In this document: positions 27,555-36,563 of the stretch, piece after piece | Position numbering within the stretch: position 1 is the stretch's first letter | Layout of the letters: each line of letters begins with the position of its first letter | DNA from: Nonomuraea aurantiaca | GTDB lineage: Bacteria > Actinomycetota > Actinomycetes > Streptosporangiales > Streptosporangiaceae | Length of the DNA: 64,000 nucleotides | Direction of reading: 5' to 3' | Assembly (NCBI RefSeq): GCF_020215705.1 | Contig: NZ_JAIWNB010000005.1 | Coordinates: 365,726 to 429,725, forward strand | Position numbers and translations under genes: made by a program | Notes under the pieces: model-generated | What the model was told of the DNA's origin: nothing | The model's database searches: none | What the model saw: the letters and a program-made list of their open reading frames with translations, nothing else

Positions 27555-28522
27555 CCCATGACGTCCCTAGCCGGCTCGACGAGCTGGTCTCCACCGCGCA
27601 CCGGATTCGGCAGGCGATCGAGTCGGTGATCGAGGGCAAAGGGGACGCCGTCCGCCTCACCCTGACTGTCCTGCTGGCCGAAGGCCATCTGCTGATCGAG
27701 GACGTGCCGGGAGTCGGCAAGACCATGCTGGCCAAGGCGCTGGCCAGGTCCATCGACTGTCCGGTCCGGCGCATCCAGTTCACGCCGGACCTGCTGCCCA
27801 GCGACATCACCGGTGTGAGCGCGTACAACCAGCAGACCCGGGAGTTCGAGTTCAAGCCGGGACCGGTGTTCGCCAACATCGTGGTGGGCGACGAGATCAA
27901 CCGGGCCTCGCCCAAGACGCAGTCGGCGCTGCTGGAGTGCATGGAGGAGCGTCAGGTCACGGTCGACGGGGTGACCTACCCGCTCGACGCGCCCTTCATG
28001 GTGATCGCCACCCAGAACCCGATCGAGATGGAGGGCACCTATCCCCTCCCCGAGGCCCAGCGCGACCGTTTCACCGCGCGGGTCGCGATGGGCTACCCGG
28101 AGCCCTCGGCCGAGCTGGAGATGCTCGACGTGCACGGCGGCACCCCACCGCTGGACAAGCTGCAGCCGGTCGCGACGACCGCCGAGGTGCGCGCGCTGAT
28201 CGAGGCGGTACGCGGCGTGTACGTCTCGCAGCCGGTCAAGAAGTACGCCATCGACCTCGCGGTCGCCACCCGTCGCTCCCCCGACCTGCGGCTGGGCGCC
28301 TCGCCGCGCTCGACCCTGCAGCTGGTCAGGGCGGCCAGGGCGAACGCGGCGCTGTCCGGGCGCGACTACGTCATCCCCGACGACCTGCAGGAGCTGGCCG
28401 TGCCGGTGCTCGCGCACCGGCTGCTGCCCAGCGTCGAGGCCCAGGGCCAGCGCCGCCTGCCCGAGCAGGTGGTGACCGAGCTGGTCAGGCGCGTGCCCGT
28501 GCCGGAGACGCGAGCGTCGTGA
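27545..28522 (+). CDS. MoxR-family AAA+ ATPase
   Basis: AAA+ chaperone-like ATPase, 325 aa. Start at the GTG (27545), 4 bases after GGAGG. Walker A EDVPGVGKTMLAKALA (Lys about 59), Walker B NIVVGDEINRASPKTQ, sensor 1 IATQNPIE and the C-terminal lid with ASPRSTLQLVRAARA are all MoxR hallmarks. The family typically works with a VWA or DUF58 protein. Here it overlaps the DUF58 gene by GTGA, followed by a transglutaminase-like membrane protein; this trio is widespread in actinobacteria, function mostly undefined, probably envelope-related. Confidence 0.95.
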   Translation: MAVTHDVPSRLDELVSTAHRIRQAIESVIEGKGDAVRLTLTVLLAEGHLLIEDVPGVGKTMLAKALARSIDCPVRRIQFTPDLLPSDITGVSAYNQQTREFEFKPGPVFANIVVGDEINRASPKTQSALLECMEERQVTVDGVTYPLDAPFMVIATQNPIEMEGTYPLPEAQRDRFTARVAMGYPEPSAELEMLDVHGGTPPLDKLQPVATTAEVRALIEAVRGVYVSQPVKKYAIDLAVATRRSPDLRLGASPRSTLQLVRAARANAALSGRDYVIPDDLQELAVPVLAHRLLPSVEAQGQRRLPEQVVTELVRRVPVPETRAS

Positions 28523-29781
28523 GAGACGGACTGCGGGCGCTGACTTCCCGGGGACGCTCGTTCCTGGCCTCCGGGGTGGCCGCGATGTTGATGGCCTTCC
28601 TCCTGGGCGAGAACGACCTGTTCAGGATCGGGGTCCTGGTGACGGCGCTGCCGCTGCTCGCCGCGATGGTGGTGGCGCGTACCCGCTACCGGCTGAGCTG
28701 CGCGCGGCGCCTCGACCCGGCCAGGGCGGAGGTGGGCGGTGAGGCGACCGTGACGCTGCGCCTGGAGAACGTCACCCGGCTGCCCACCGGGCTGCTGCTC
28801 ATCGAGGACACCGTTCCGTACGCGCTGGGCGTGCGGCCCCGGTTCGTACTGGACCGGGTGGAGTCGCGCGGGATCCGGGAGATCGACTACCGGGTCCGCT
28901 CCGACCTGCGGGGCCGCTACACGATCGGCCCGCTGTCCGTGCGCATCACCGACCCGTTCGGGCTGGTGGAGCTCACCCGAGGGTTCACGATCAGCGACAC
29001 GCTGGTGGTGACGCCGCAGGTGGTGGCGCTGCCCCACGTACGGCTGTCGGGTGAGTGGACCGGGGGCGGCGACAGCCGCACCAGGAGCGTGGCGGCGGCC
29101 GGCGACGACGACGTGGCTCCGCGCGAGTACCGGCAGGGCGACGACCTGCGGCGGGTGCACTGGCGCTCCACCGCCCGCCACGGCGAGCTGATGGTGCGGC
29201 GCGAGGAGCAGCAGTGGCAGAGCCGCGGCGCGTTGCTGCTCGACACGCGCCGCTACGCCCACCGCGGCGAGGGCCCGCGCTCCTCCTTCGAGGTGGCGGT
29301 CTCGGCCGCGGCCTCGATCGGCGTGCATCTCGCCCATGAGGGCCTGGGCCTGCGGCTGGTGACCGACCAGGGCGCCGAGCACCTGACCGACACCGGGTTG
29401 AGCTGGTCGCTGCTCGACACCCTCGCGGTGGTACGGCACAGCCCCGCCCGCTCGCTGGAGCTGGGCGTGTCCGCGCTGCGCCAGGGCGGCGGCGACGGGC
29501 TGATCGTGGCCGTGCTCGGCTCGCTGGACCCGGAGGAGGCCAGGGAGCTGGCCCGGCTCAGGCACAGCGGCATCACCGGCGTGGCCGTGCTCCTCGACGT
29601 GGGCACGTGGGACGGCGGCGAGCCGGGCTCCACGGAGAACTACCAGGCGGTGCAGGCGGTCCTCGCCGGTTACGGGTGGCGCATCGTGCGACTGCCCGCC
29701 GGCGTCCCGATCGCCTCGGTCTGGCAGGACGCCGCCAACCGCGGCAGGTACGCGCTCAGCCCGGCGGGAGGTGTGGCATGA
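28519..29781 (+). CDS. DUF58 domain membrane protein
   Basis: 420 aa from the GTG overlapping the moxR stop (28519-28522). Two N-terminal membrane helices (about 12-55) precede a beta-rich region and the DUF58 core with the family signature REYRQGDDLRRVHWRSTAR near residues 200-218. A VWA-like C-terminal part follows (GALLLDTRR, LIVAVLGSLDPEEARELA). Presumed partner of the preceding MoxR ATPase. It overlaps the transglutaminase gene by ATGA. Confidence 0.94.
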   Translation: MRDGLRALTSRGRSFLASGVAAMLMAFLLGENDLFRIGVLVTALPLLAAMVVARTRYRLSCARRLDPARAEVGGEATVTLRLENVTRLPTGLLLIEDTVPYALGVRPRFVLDRVESRGIREIDYRVRSDLRGRYTIGPLSVRITDPFGLVELTRGFTISDTLVVTPQVVALPHVRLSGEWTGGGDSRTRSVAAAGDDDVAPREYRQGDDLRRVHWRSTARHGELMVRREEQQWQSRGALLLDTRRYAHRGEGPRSSFEVAVSAAASIGVHLAHEGLGLRLVTDQGAEHLTDTGLSWSLLDTLAVVRHSPARSLELGVSALRQGGGDGLIVAVLGSLDPEEARELARLRHSGITGVAVLLDVGTWDGGEPGSTENYQAVQAVLAGYGWRIVRLPAGVPIASVWQDAANRGRYALSPAGGVA

Positions 29782-32207
29782 GGCTGTCGATCGCCTCCGC
29801 GGTGGCCACGTTCTGCGCGGCCGTCCTGCTCTATCCGCTGTTCCATGGCGGCTCCTGGTTCTGGGGGTCGCTGGGCGCGGTGCTCGCGGTGATGTGCGGT
29901 GGCCTGGTGAGCGGTCGGCTGTCACTGCCCGCGTGGGCGGCGGCCCTGGTGAGCGTGGCCGCGCTGTGGATCTATCTGACCATGGCCTTCGCCTCCGACA
30001 AGGCGTGGGCCTGGGTGGTGCCGACCAAGGGGTCGGTGGTGGAGCTGGTCAAGCTGCTGGGCACCGGCTGGACCGACATCCAGCGGTTCGCCGCGCCGGT
30101 GCCCGCCACCGAGGGCATCGCGCTGCTGACGACCGGCGGCGTGGGGCTCATCGCGCTCGTGGTGGACCTGTTCGCCGCCCGGTTGCGGCGGGCCGCGCTG
30201 GCGGGGCTGCCGATGCTGGCGCTGGCCACGGTGCCGGCCACGATCCTGCCGGATCCGATCAGCTGGCCCGCGTTCATCATCGCCGCCCTCGGCTTCACCA
30301 GCCTGCTGATCGCCGACGGGCGCGAACGCGTCGGCCACTGGGGCCGCGCGGTACTGGTCCGGCGGACCCGCGTCGCCACCTCACCGGTGCCGGGCGCCGA
30401 GCGCGAGACGGCGGACACGCGGGGGCTGCGCCTGTCGGGCAAGCGCATCGGGTTCGCCGCGATCGCGCTGGCGGTCCTGGTGCCCGCGGCGTTGCCGGCG
30501 ATGGAACCGGTGTCGTTCTTCACCTTCGGGGTGGGCGGCAATGGGCCGGGCAGGGGCAATTCGATCAGCATCCCGAACCCCATCGCCGGCCTGAAGGGCC
30601 AGCTGGAGCTGCCGGAACGGCGCGTCGTCCTGTCCTACACCAACACCGATGACAAGCCCCGATACCTGCGGATCTACTCGCTCGACACCTTCGACGGCGA
30701 GCAGTTCGGCATGACGGAGCCGAAGGGCACACCGGATAACAAGACGGAGAACGGCCCACTGCCCAGTCCGCCCGGCCTGTCACCGGCGACCAAGGTCTCC
30801 AACGTGACGACCAAGATCCAGCTCAGTGACGAGATCGAGCGGCTGTCCTTCCTGCCCCTGCCGTACCCGCCGAGGCAGATCAACATCGACGGCGACTGGC
30901 GCGCGGACGCCACCACCCTGATGGTCTTCTCCACCCGGGACGAGGCCGCCGGGCTCGGCTACGAGGTCCTCACCACCGAGCCCACGGTGACCGGCGACCT
31001 GCTCGAGACGCTGCCGCAGGCCAGGGCCTCGGCGAGCGATCCGCGTTACCTCAAGCTGCCGGACAACCTGCCCTCGGAGATCAGGGACCTGGCGGCCAAG
31101 GTGACGGCGAACGCCCGGACGAGCTACGAGGCCGCGGTGAAGATCCAGGAGTTCTTCACCAAGACCGGCGACTTCACCTACAGCCTCAGGACGCAGGGCT
31201 CCGGCAACTCCGCGCTGAAGGACTTCCTGCTGCGCAGCAGGGCGGGTTACTGCGAGCAGTTCGCCACGTCGATGGCGGTGCTGGCCAGGCTGGTGGGCAT
31301 CCCCGCCCGGGTGGCGATCGGCTACACGGGCGGCACGAAGGACGGCGACAGGTGGACGGTCGGCACGAACGACTCCCACTCGTGGCCGGAGCTGTACTTC
31401 GACGGCGTGGGCTGGCTGCCGTTCGAGCCCACTCCGACGGGCTCGCTCGGCCAGGGCAGCGCCCGGGTGCCCGCCTACACCCAGCCGCTCCCCCGTTCCA
31501 CGAGCGACAGCTCGACGCCGACGCCCGGGGCGACCAGCACGGCCGACGACTCGCCGCTCGGCCCGCAGAACCGGGACAACCCCCGCGCGCTCGACCGCGA
31601 GGCCACCATCGCCGACAGCGGGCTGCCGGTGGACGACTCGATGCCGCTGATCGGCAAGATCGGCATCGGCGCGGGCGTGCTCCTGCTCATCCTGCTGATC
31701 CCGGCCGGGATACGGCTGATCACCAGGAGCAGGCGGGTCCGCGCGCTGGGCTGGAAGGTCTCCGAACCGTCGGACGAGATGACGGCCAGGGTCGTGGCGG
31801 GCAGCCACCCGGCCGTGGCGGCCGCCTGGGCGGAGCTGGACGACGTGCTGTACGACTACGGAATGGCCCGCGAGCCCAGCGAGACGCCCCGGGCGCTGGC
31901 GCGGCGGCTGACCGAGCGCTATGAGTTCGGGGCCGAGCCGGCCGCGTCCATCGCGACGATCGCCTCGGCGGTCGAGCGGGCGCTGTTCGCGCGGGACGCC
32001 GGCCAGATCGCGCCGATGAAGAAGGACCTTCGCAAGGTACGGCAGGCGCTGGCGGCCACGGTGTCGCGCTGGAGGCGGGTGCGGGCGCTGCTGATGCCCC
32101 CGTCGACGCTGCGGCGGCTGCGTCAGATGGGCGAGGGAGTGCTCGACGGCTTCGACCGGCTGGAGAACATCAGGTGGCGGCGGACGGCGGCCCAGAAGGG
32201 GTCGTGA
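29778..32207 (+). CDS. Transglutaminase-like membrane protein (TgpA/DUF3488 type)
   Basis: 809 aa. About six N-terminal membrane helices (1-250) precede an extracytoplasmic transglutaminase-fold domain with the catalytic Cys492 (RAGYCEQFATSMAVL), His534 (NDSHSWPELYF) and an Asp near 542. A Ser/Thr/Pro-rich linker, one more helix (about 630-650) and a C-terminal DUF4129-like cytoplasmic region follow (AWAELDDVLYDYGM). Likely a papain-like peptidase or transamidase at the cell surface; substrate unknown. Third gene of the moxR-DUF58-tgpA operon, ended by the hairpin at 32218-32260. Confidence 0.93.
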   Translation: MRLSIASAVATFCAAVLLYPLFHGGSWFWGSLGAVLAVMCGGLVSGRLSLPAWAAALVSVAALWIYLTMAFASDKAWAWVVPTKGSVVELVKLLGTGWTDIQRFAAPVPATEGIALLTTGGVGLIALVVDLFAARLRRAALAGLPMLALATVPATILPDPISWPAFIIAALGFTSLLIADGRERVGHWGRAVLVRRTRVATSPVPGAERETADTRGLRLSGKRIGFAAIALAVLVPAALPAMEPVSFFTFGVGGNGPGRGNSISIPNPIAGLKGQLELPERRVVLSYTNTDDKPRYLRIYSLDTFDGEQFGMTEPKGTPDNKTENGPLPSPPGLSPATKVSNVTTKIQLSDEIERLSFLPLPYPPRQINIDGDWRADATTLMVFSTRDEAAGLGYEVLTTEPTVTGDLLETLPQARASASDPRYLKLPDNLPSEIRDLAAKVTANARTSYEAAVKIQEFFTKTGDFTYSLRTQGSGNSALKDFLLRSRAGYCEQFATSMAVLARLVGIPARVAIGYTGGTKDGDRWTVGTNDSHSWPELYFDGVGWLPFEPTPTGSLGQGSARVPAYTQPLPRSTSDSSTPTPGATSTADDSPLGPQNRDNPRALDREATIADSGLPVDDSMPLIGKIGIGAGVLLLILLIPAGIRLITRSRRVRALGWKVSEPSDEMTARVVAGSHPAVAAAWAELDDVLYDYGMAREPSETPRALARRLTERYEFGAEPAASIATIASAVERALFARDAGQIAPMKKDLRKVRQALAATVSRWRRVRALLMPPSTLRRLRQMGEGVLDGFDRLENIRWRRTAAQKGS

Positions 32208-32217
32208 CCGTCCGAAT

Positions 32218-32260
32218 CGACCGTGCGGTCGTCCCCCTTCCGGGGGCGGCCGCACGGTCG
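32218..32260. terminator. Bidirectional terminator
   Basis: A long stem, CGACCGTGCGG (32218-32228) pairing with CCGCACGGTCG (32250-32260), with further CCCCC/GGGGG pairing inside around a TTCC loop. It lies between convergent genes ending at 32207 (+) and 32280 (-). Confidence 0.85.
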
Positions 32261-32279
32261 TCTGGAGGTCGTCCGGCGC

Positions 32280-32675
32280 TCAGCGCTCGTCGTTACGACG
32301 GCGCCAGCGCTCTTCCATGCGCTCCATGAAGCTGCCTCGATTGCCCCGGCGGGCCTGCTTGCCCGAGACGGGCGCACCGGAGGCGGGCGCGGCGTCACCG
32401 AACCCGTTCATACGTTTCCAGCTGGACAGACCCCACAGACACGCGACGAGCATGACCACGAAACCGCCGACGCCGAGGAGAATCATATTGATCACTACGC
32501 CGACCATCAGCAGGACGACGCCGAGCGCAAAGCCGATGGAGGCCTTGATGAGGCGACGTTTGTAATGGCTGCGCGGGTCACTGATCCTTACGGTGTTGGC
32601 CCACTTCGGGTCCTCGGCGTAGAGGGCCTGCTCGATCTGGTCGAGCAAGCGCTGCTCGTGCTCAGAGAGCGGCAC
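32280..32675 (-). CDS. DUF3040 membrane protein
   Basis: 131 aa from the GTG at 32675, preceded by GGGAGG. The N-terminal PLSEHEQRLLDQIEQALYAE is the DUF3040 signature of small actinobacterial membrane proteins. Two adjacent membrane helices (about 47-90) follow, then a basic, Arg-rich C-terminal tail (SFMERMEERWRRRNDER). Function unknown. Confidence 0.92.
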   Translation of the reverse strand: MPLSEHEQRLLDQIEQALYAEDPKWANTVRISDPRSHYKRRLIKASIGFALGVVLLMVGVVINMILLGVGGFVVMLVACLWGLSSWKRMNGFGDAAPASGAPVSGKQARRGNRGSFMERMEERWRRRNDER

Positions 32676-32878
32676 GGCGCCTCCCAAGGACGGCCCCAGG
32701 ACGGGGAAGACGGCAACGGACGACACGGGGTGTCCGAACCTCGCGGTCGGTTATCCCCAGAATACGAGGCTGGAGACGTAGGCGAAAGCGAACGCCCAAC
32801 GCAGACCAAACCGGAGGTGACGTCATGACTCCATTGTGGGTCATCCAGCGCCCCTCCCCAGAAATCGTGACATCGACG

Positions 32879-34120
32879 TCATGCCTCCATTTCATCAAGT
32901 CTGCCGCGTACAAGCGACGCCGGGAGCACCGCATCTGGACCAAATCTGCGGATTGCCCGATCCATCGCCTGTTCGGCCTCCCGCCAGCCGGTCTCCCGCT
33001 CGCCCAGACCGAGCTGGCGGGAGGATGAATCGGCGGGGCGCAGGTTTTCCATCCTGACCCCGACCAGGCGCAGCCGCACCCGCTCGAGTCCGGCCGCCTC
33101 GAAGAGCTCGCAGGCCGTCGCGTAGATCTCCTGGGCCACGTCGGTCGGCTCTCTGAGGGTCTTGGACCGGTTGATCGTGGAGAAGTCGGCACGGCGCAGC
33201 TTCACGCTCACAGTCCTGCCCACGTGACCGGCCTTACGCATCCGGGAGGCCACTCGCTCGGACAGGCGCAGCAACTCGCGTTTGATCACTTCGGGATCGT
33301 CGACGTCGGCCGCGAAGGTCTCCTCGTTGCCGATGCTCTTGTCGGGCACGTGCGCGGTCACCGGGCGCTCGTCGCGCCCCCATGCCAGCGCGGCCAGATG
33401 GCCCCCCACGGCCTGGCCCAGCTCGCGCCGCAGGGTGTTGACGGGAACCTTGGCCAGGTCGCCGACCGTGCGGATGCCGAGGCGCGTCAGGGACTGCTCC
33501 GTGCGCTCTCCAACGCCCCACAGGGCCGAGACGGGCAGCGGGTGGAGGAAATCCACCACCTCGCCCTCGGGCACCACCAGAAGGCCGTCTGGCTTGCACT
33601 GCTTCGAGGCGAGTTTCGCGACGAACTTGCTGCTCGCCACCCCCACCGAGCAGGTGATGCCATAGCGCTCCAGCACCTGGGCCCTGATCATCGCGGCGAT
33701 CTCAACTGGCGAGCCCAGCCTGCGCCGGGCGCCGCCGACGTCGAGGAACGCCTCGTCGGAGGCGATCGGCTCGACCATCGGGGTGATCGCGTGGAAGACC
33801 TCCATGACGCCCTTGGAGACCTCGGAGTATTTGCCGTGGCTGGGCGGGATGATCGTGGCCTGGGGGCACATCCGGCGGGCCCTGCTCATCGGCATCGCCG
33901 AGTGCACGCCGTAGGCCCTGGCCTCGTAGGTGGCGCTGAGCACCACGCCGCGCCCGGCCGGCGAGCCGACGATCACCGGGCGCCCTCGCAGCTCCGGGCG
34001 GTCGAGCAGCTCGACGCTGGCGAAGAAGGCGTCCATGTCGACGTGCAGGATCGGGCAGCCGCCGTCATCGGCCCCGGTCTGTGGAGCGGGGCCGATGCCC
34101 GTGATCTGCTTGCGAGACAC
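32879..34120 (-). CDS. dinB: DNA polymerase IV (Y family)
   Basis: Low-fidelity translesion polymerase; 413 aa. Metal-binding residues are in HVDMDAFFASVE (Asp28) and SDEAFLDVGG (Asp122, Glu123). The steric-gate region, palm, HhH-containing thumb (PVSALWGVGERTEQSLTRLG) and little finger (VSVKLRRADFSTINRSKTL) follow in order. No clear C-terminal clamp-binding motif was identified. GTG start at 34120. A consensus LexA site lies 16 bases upstream, so it should be DNA-damage-inducible. Confidence 0.96.
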   Translation of the reverse strand: MSRKQITGIGPAPQTGADDGGCPILHVDMDAFFASVELLDRPELRGRPVIVGSPAGRGVVLSATYEARAYGVHSAMPMSRARRMCPQATIIPPSHGKYSEVSKGVMEVFHAITPMVEPIASDEAFLDVGGARRRLGSPVEIAAMIRAQVLERYGITCSVGVASSKFVAKLASKQCKPDGLLVVPEGEVVDFLHPLPVSALWGVGERTEQSLTRLGIRTVGDLAKVPVNTLRRELGQAVGGHLAALAWGRDERPVTAHVPDKSIGNEETFAADVDDPEVIKRELLRLSERVASRMRKAGHVGRTVSVKLRRADFSTINRSKTLREPTDVAQEIYATACELFEAAGLERVRLRLVGVRMENLRPADSSSRQLGLGERETGWREAEQAMDRAIRRFGPDAVLPASLVRGRLDEMEA

Positions 34121-34135
34121 GCCACCATTCTATCC

Positions 34136-34147
34136 GAACACGTGTTC
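34136..34147 (-). promoter_or_regulatory. LexA (SOS) box upstream of dinB
   Basis: The perfect palindrome GAACACGTGTTC matches the actinobacterial/Gram-positive SOS core GAACnnnnGTTC. It is centred about 21 bases before the dinB GTG. Confidence 0.85.
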
Positions 34148-34162
34148 CATGGTAGGGACAGG

Positions 34163-34972
34163 TCAGCCGCGATGGCCCAGGACGTGGAGCTGCGTGGCGA
34201 TGTCACGCAGCACGGGATGGACGGCGGCGGCCTGTTCGAGCGCCACGAGGGCCTCGGCGGCGCCCGGCTCGCCGTCGACCAGCCTACTGGGCACCAGGTC
34301 GGCGAACACGCGCACGCCGTGCACCTCCCCGACCGTGAACCCGGTCGCGGCCAGCAGCTGGGCGAGCGTCTCCGCGGTGTAGCGGCGCGGGGTGGGGTCG
34401 CGGTCGCCCCAGCTGCCCCTCGGGTCGCTCAGCACGGCCCTGGCCTCGTCGAACTGGCCGGCGAGCGCCCGGTGGATGGCGCTGGACACCGGGTTGGCGG
34501 CCAGCACGCTGATCGCGCCGCCCGCGCGCAGCACTCCGGCGACGGCCGTGAGGGCGCTGATCGGGTCTTCGACGTATTCGAGCACGCTGTGGCAGAGGAC
34601 CAGGTCGGCACTGTCATGGTCGAGCAGGTCGCCCAGGTCGGCGGCGTCGCCCTGCAGGGCGCGCACGCCCACGCCCTTCTCCTTGGCCCGGCGCTCCAGC
34701 GCGGCCAGCGAGTCGGGGCTCGGGTCGACCACGGTGACCGTGTGGCCCAGCTCGGCCAGCGGCACCGCGAACCCGCCGGTCCCGCCGCCGGCGTCGACGA
34801 TGTCGAGACCGTCGCGCCCCGTGGCGGCCGCCCGCTCGGCCAGCACCGCCCGCAGCGCCGCCCAGACGACGGCGGTCCGCACCGCCGGAGTCCTCGTCAC
34901 GCCCGCGGTACGCCCTTCAGAACGCAACCTCGGCTCGCCTCCCTCTGCTCCACGAACCTGGTCCCTGGCCAT
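34163..34972 (-). CDS. SAM-dependent class I methyltransferase
   Basis: 269 aa from the ATG at 34972 (preceded by GGCGGAG further upstream). Methyltransf_11/25 fold: motif I LDIVDAGGGTGGFAVPLA, acidic end of strand 2 VTVVDPSPDSLAAL, motif II LQGDAADLGDLL, and VLCHSVLEYVEDP. No substrate-specific C-domain was recognised. Members with this layout are often annotated as tRNA or small-molecule methyltransferases; the substrate is undetermined. It lies upstream of dinB on the same strand. Confidence 0.9.
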   Translation of the reverse strand: MARDQVRGAEGGEPRLRSEGRTAGVTRTPAVRTAVVWAALRAVLAERAAATGRDGLDIVDAGGGTGGFAVPLAELGHTVTVVDPSPDSLAALERRAKEKGVGVRALQGDAADLGDLLDHDSADLVLCHSVLEYVEDPISALTAVAGVLRAGGAISVLAANPVSSAIHRALAGQFDEARAVLSDPRGSWGDRDPTPRRYTAETLAQLLAATGFTVGEVHGVRVFADLVPSRLVDGEPGAAEALVALEQAAAVHPVLRDIATQLHVLGHRG

Positions 34973-35111
34973 GTCCCTGACTCCGCCCAAGACTACGCGC
35001 TGTGGGAGATCGCCCGCTCCGCCTCCTCGCTTCCAGGATCGCCGAAGCGCGCCCGCCGGCGCCGCCCGGTGCGATGGAGTTACAGGCGACGTTCTACACA
35101 CAGAGGGACTT

Positions 35112-35825
35112 ATGAGGATTTTTCGGTATATTTCGCTGGCAGTTGTGGCCCTGGGGCTCCTGCCCTCCGTACCGGCTCAGGCGGAGACGGCGGGCGAGGT
35201 CTACGGCGCGTACTCGCGCATGATGTCGCGCAGCGCCGGCCAGTTCTGGGCCGACGGCAGGGCCGCCGGGCAGTGGGCCTGGAAGCCGCTGTCGGACACC
35301 ACCTCGGAGATCAGCTGGGGCGATCCCGCCAAGTGGCCGCCGAGCTACGCGGAGAAGTTCGTCCACGACGGCGACTGGGTCATGCTCGACGGCTGGCGCG
35401 ACAACGGCACCTACTACCGCGTACGGATCACCAAGGAGCAGATCGGCGACGCCACGTGCGGCGACCTGCGCACCCTGGCCACCAGCGGCCGACAGCACTA
35501 CGTGAAGTGGGACATCCCCGGACAGGCGTACTGCCTCAAGGCCTGGGGCACCATCACCGAGGAGTCCTCGGGCAAGGTCGTCGACTTCGGCCACACGCAG
35601 ATCTGGTCGCCGCCCGCGCCCTGTACCAACGCGAAGTACGGCCGCAAGACCTGCGTCAAGCAGTGGGAGTCCTGGTGGGACAACCAGGGCGCGCCCGGCC
35701 GGCCGATCACCAGGAAGCTGGAGCGCGACCAGTTCATCGCCCGCGGCATCGGCATGGCCTTCGCCATCCAGCAGTATTTCCCCAAGGCGTGGCGGGCCGA
35801 GGCGCACTCCGACTGGACCTGGTAG
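35112..35825 (+). CDS. Secreted protein of unknown function
   Basis: 237 aa. Signal peptide MRIFRYISLAVVALGLLPSV with cleavage likely after AQA (about residue 23). The mature part has four cysteines (in TCGDL, YCLKA, PCTNA, TCVKQ), enough for two disulfides, and many Trp residues, including the final DWTW. No family recognised. It is monocistronic, divergent from the methyltransferase and followed by a strong terminator. Confidence 0.88.
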   Translation: MRIFRYISLAVVALGLLPSVPAQAETAGEVYGAYSRMMSRSAGQFWADGRAAGQWAWKPLSDTTSEISWGDPAKWPPSYAEKFVHDGDWVMLDGWRDNGTYYRVRITKEQIGDATCGDLRTLATSGRQHYVKWDIPGQAYCLKAWGTITEESSGKVVDFGHTQIWSPPAPCTNAKYGRKTCVKQWESWWDNQGAPGRPITRKLERDQFIARGIGMAFAIQQYFPKAWRAEAHSDWTW

Positions 35826-35836
35826 AGCAACGTGGT

Positions 35837-35870
35837 GCCCCGCCGGCTGGGATGGGCCGGCGGGGCTTTT
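35837..35870 (+). terminator. Intrinsic terminator after the secreted protein gene
   Basis: GCCCCGCCGGC (35837-35847) and GCCGGCGGGGC (35856-35866) form an 11-bp perfect stem with an 8-nt loop, followed directly by TTTT. Confidence 0.9.
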
Positions 35871-35944
35871 GTGGGGCGTCGGCGCCCATGGCCAGCGCCG
35901 TCTTCTGACGCGGGACGGGACCGGGGCGGGTGGGCTCCTGCCGA

Positions 35945-35996
35945 GCCGCACGGTCAACCGCGCGCCCGGCGGGCGTCGAACGGTTGACCGTGCGGC
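35945..35996 (-). terminator. 16-bp perfect inverted repeat downstream of nusB
   Basis: GCCGCACGGTCAACCG (35945-35960) and its exact complement (35981-35996) are separated by 20 nt. There is no U-tract. It lies 155 bp past the nusB stop and probably ends the pepQ-efp-nusB transcript; an operator role is possible. Confidence 0.5.
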
Positions 35997-36151
35997 ATAC
36001 ACGTCCCTCGCCTAGCGCAAGCCGTGCAGGCCGCGTGTCTGGAACGTACCTCACGAATATGGACGGACTTCGGATCAGAAGTAGGAACTTCTTCTACTCG
36101 GAGGGGCCGGCATCCGCCGCGGGTAGAACCCGATGCATCCGAAGAGGCTGT

Positions 36152-36562
36152 CTAAAGAGTGATACTTGGCTTCAGCTGCTTGAAGCGGGCCAGCAGCCCG
36201 TTCACGAACTGGGGCGACTCATCCGTCGACAGCTCGCCCGCCAGGTGCACCCACTCGCTGATGACCACGCCCTCGGGGACGCCGGGCATCCACAGGAGCT
36301 CGTAGGTGCCGCCCCGCAGCAGGTTGCGATCGACGGCGGGCATGCGGTCGAGGGTCCAGCCCTCGGAGTAGGTGGTGATCAGCTCGTCGATGCGGGCCTG
36401 GTGACGGGCCACGCCCTCGACGATGGTCGAGGTGTATTCGTTGACCGGGGGTTCCTGCCGTTCGACCCGCTCGGCGAGGATCCGTAGCGGATCCTCGCCG
36501 CGCAGTTCGGACTCGAAGAGGATGTCGAGCGCACGCCTGCGTGCTTTGCCTCGCGCCGACAC
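36152..36562 (-). CDS. nusB: Transcription antitermination protein NusB
   Basis: All-helical partner of NusE/S10 that binds boxA RNA in rRNA antitermination; 136 aa, GTG start. Canonical N-terminal Arg-rich helix RGKARRRALDILFESEL, central TIVEGVARHQARIDELIT, WTLDRMPAVDRNLLR and C-terminal SPQFVNGLLARF are all present. It begins 1 base after the efp stop and so is co-translated. Confidence 0.96.
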   Translation of the reverse strand: MSARGKARRRALDILFESELRGEDPLRILAERVERQEPPVNEYTSTIVEGVARHQARIDELITTYSEGWTLDRMPAVDRNLLRGGTYELLWMPGVPEGVVISEWVHLAGELSTDESPQFVNGLLARFKQLKPSITL

Positions 36563-36563
36563 C

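Larger units (their letters stand above)
35826..36151. other. Gene-free spacer with two hairpins
   Basis: Only the terminator at 35837-35870 and a second inverted repeat at 35945-35996 were found; the remainder, including the AT-richer 36050-36110, shows nothing identifiable. Confidence 0.5.

Noticed and set aside
35945..35996. Terminal inverted repeat of an insertion sequence
   Set aside because: The arms are only 20 bp apart, with no transposase or target duplication; a hairpin is the simpler explanation.
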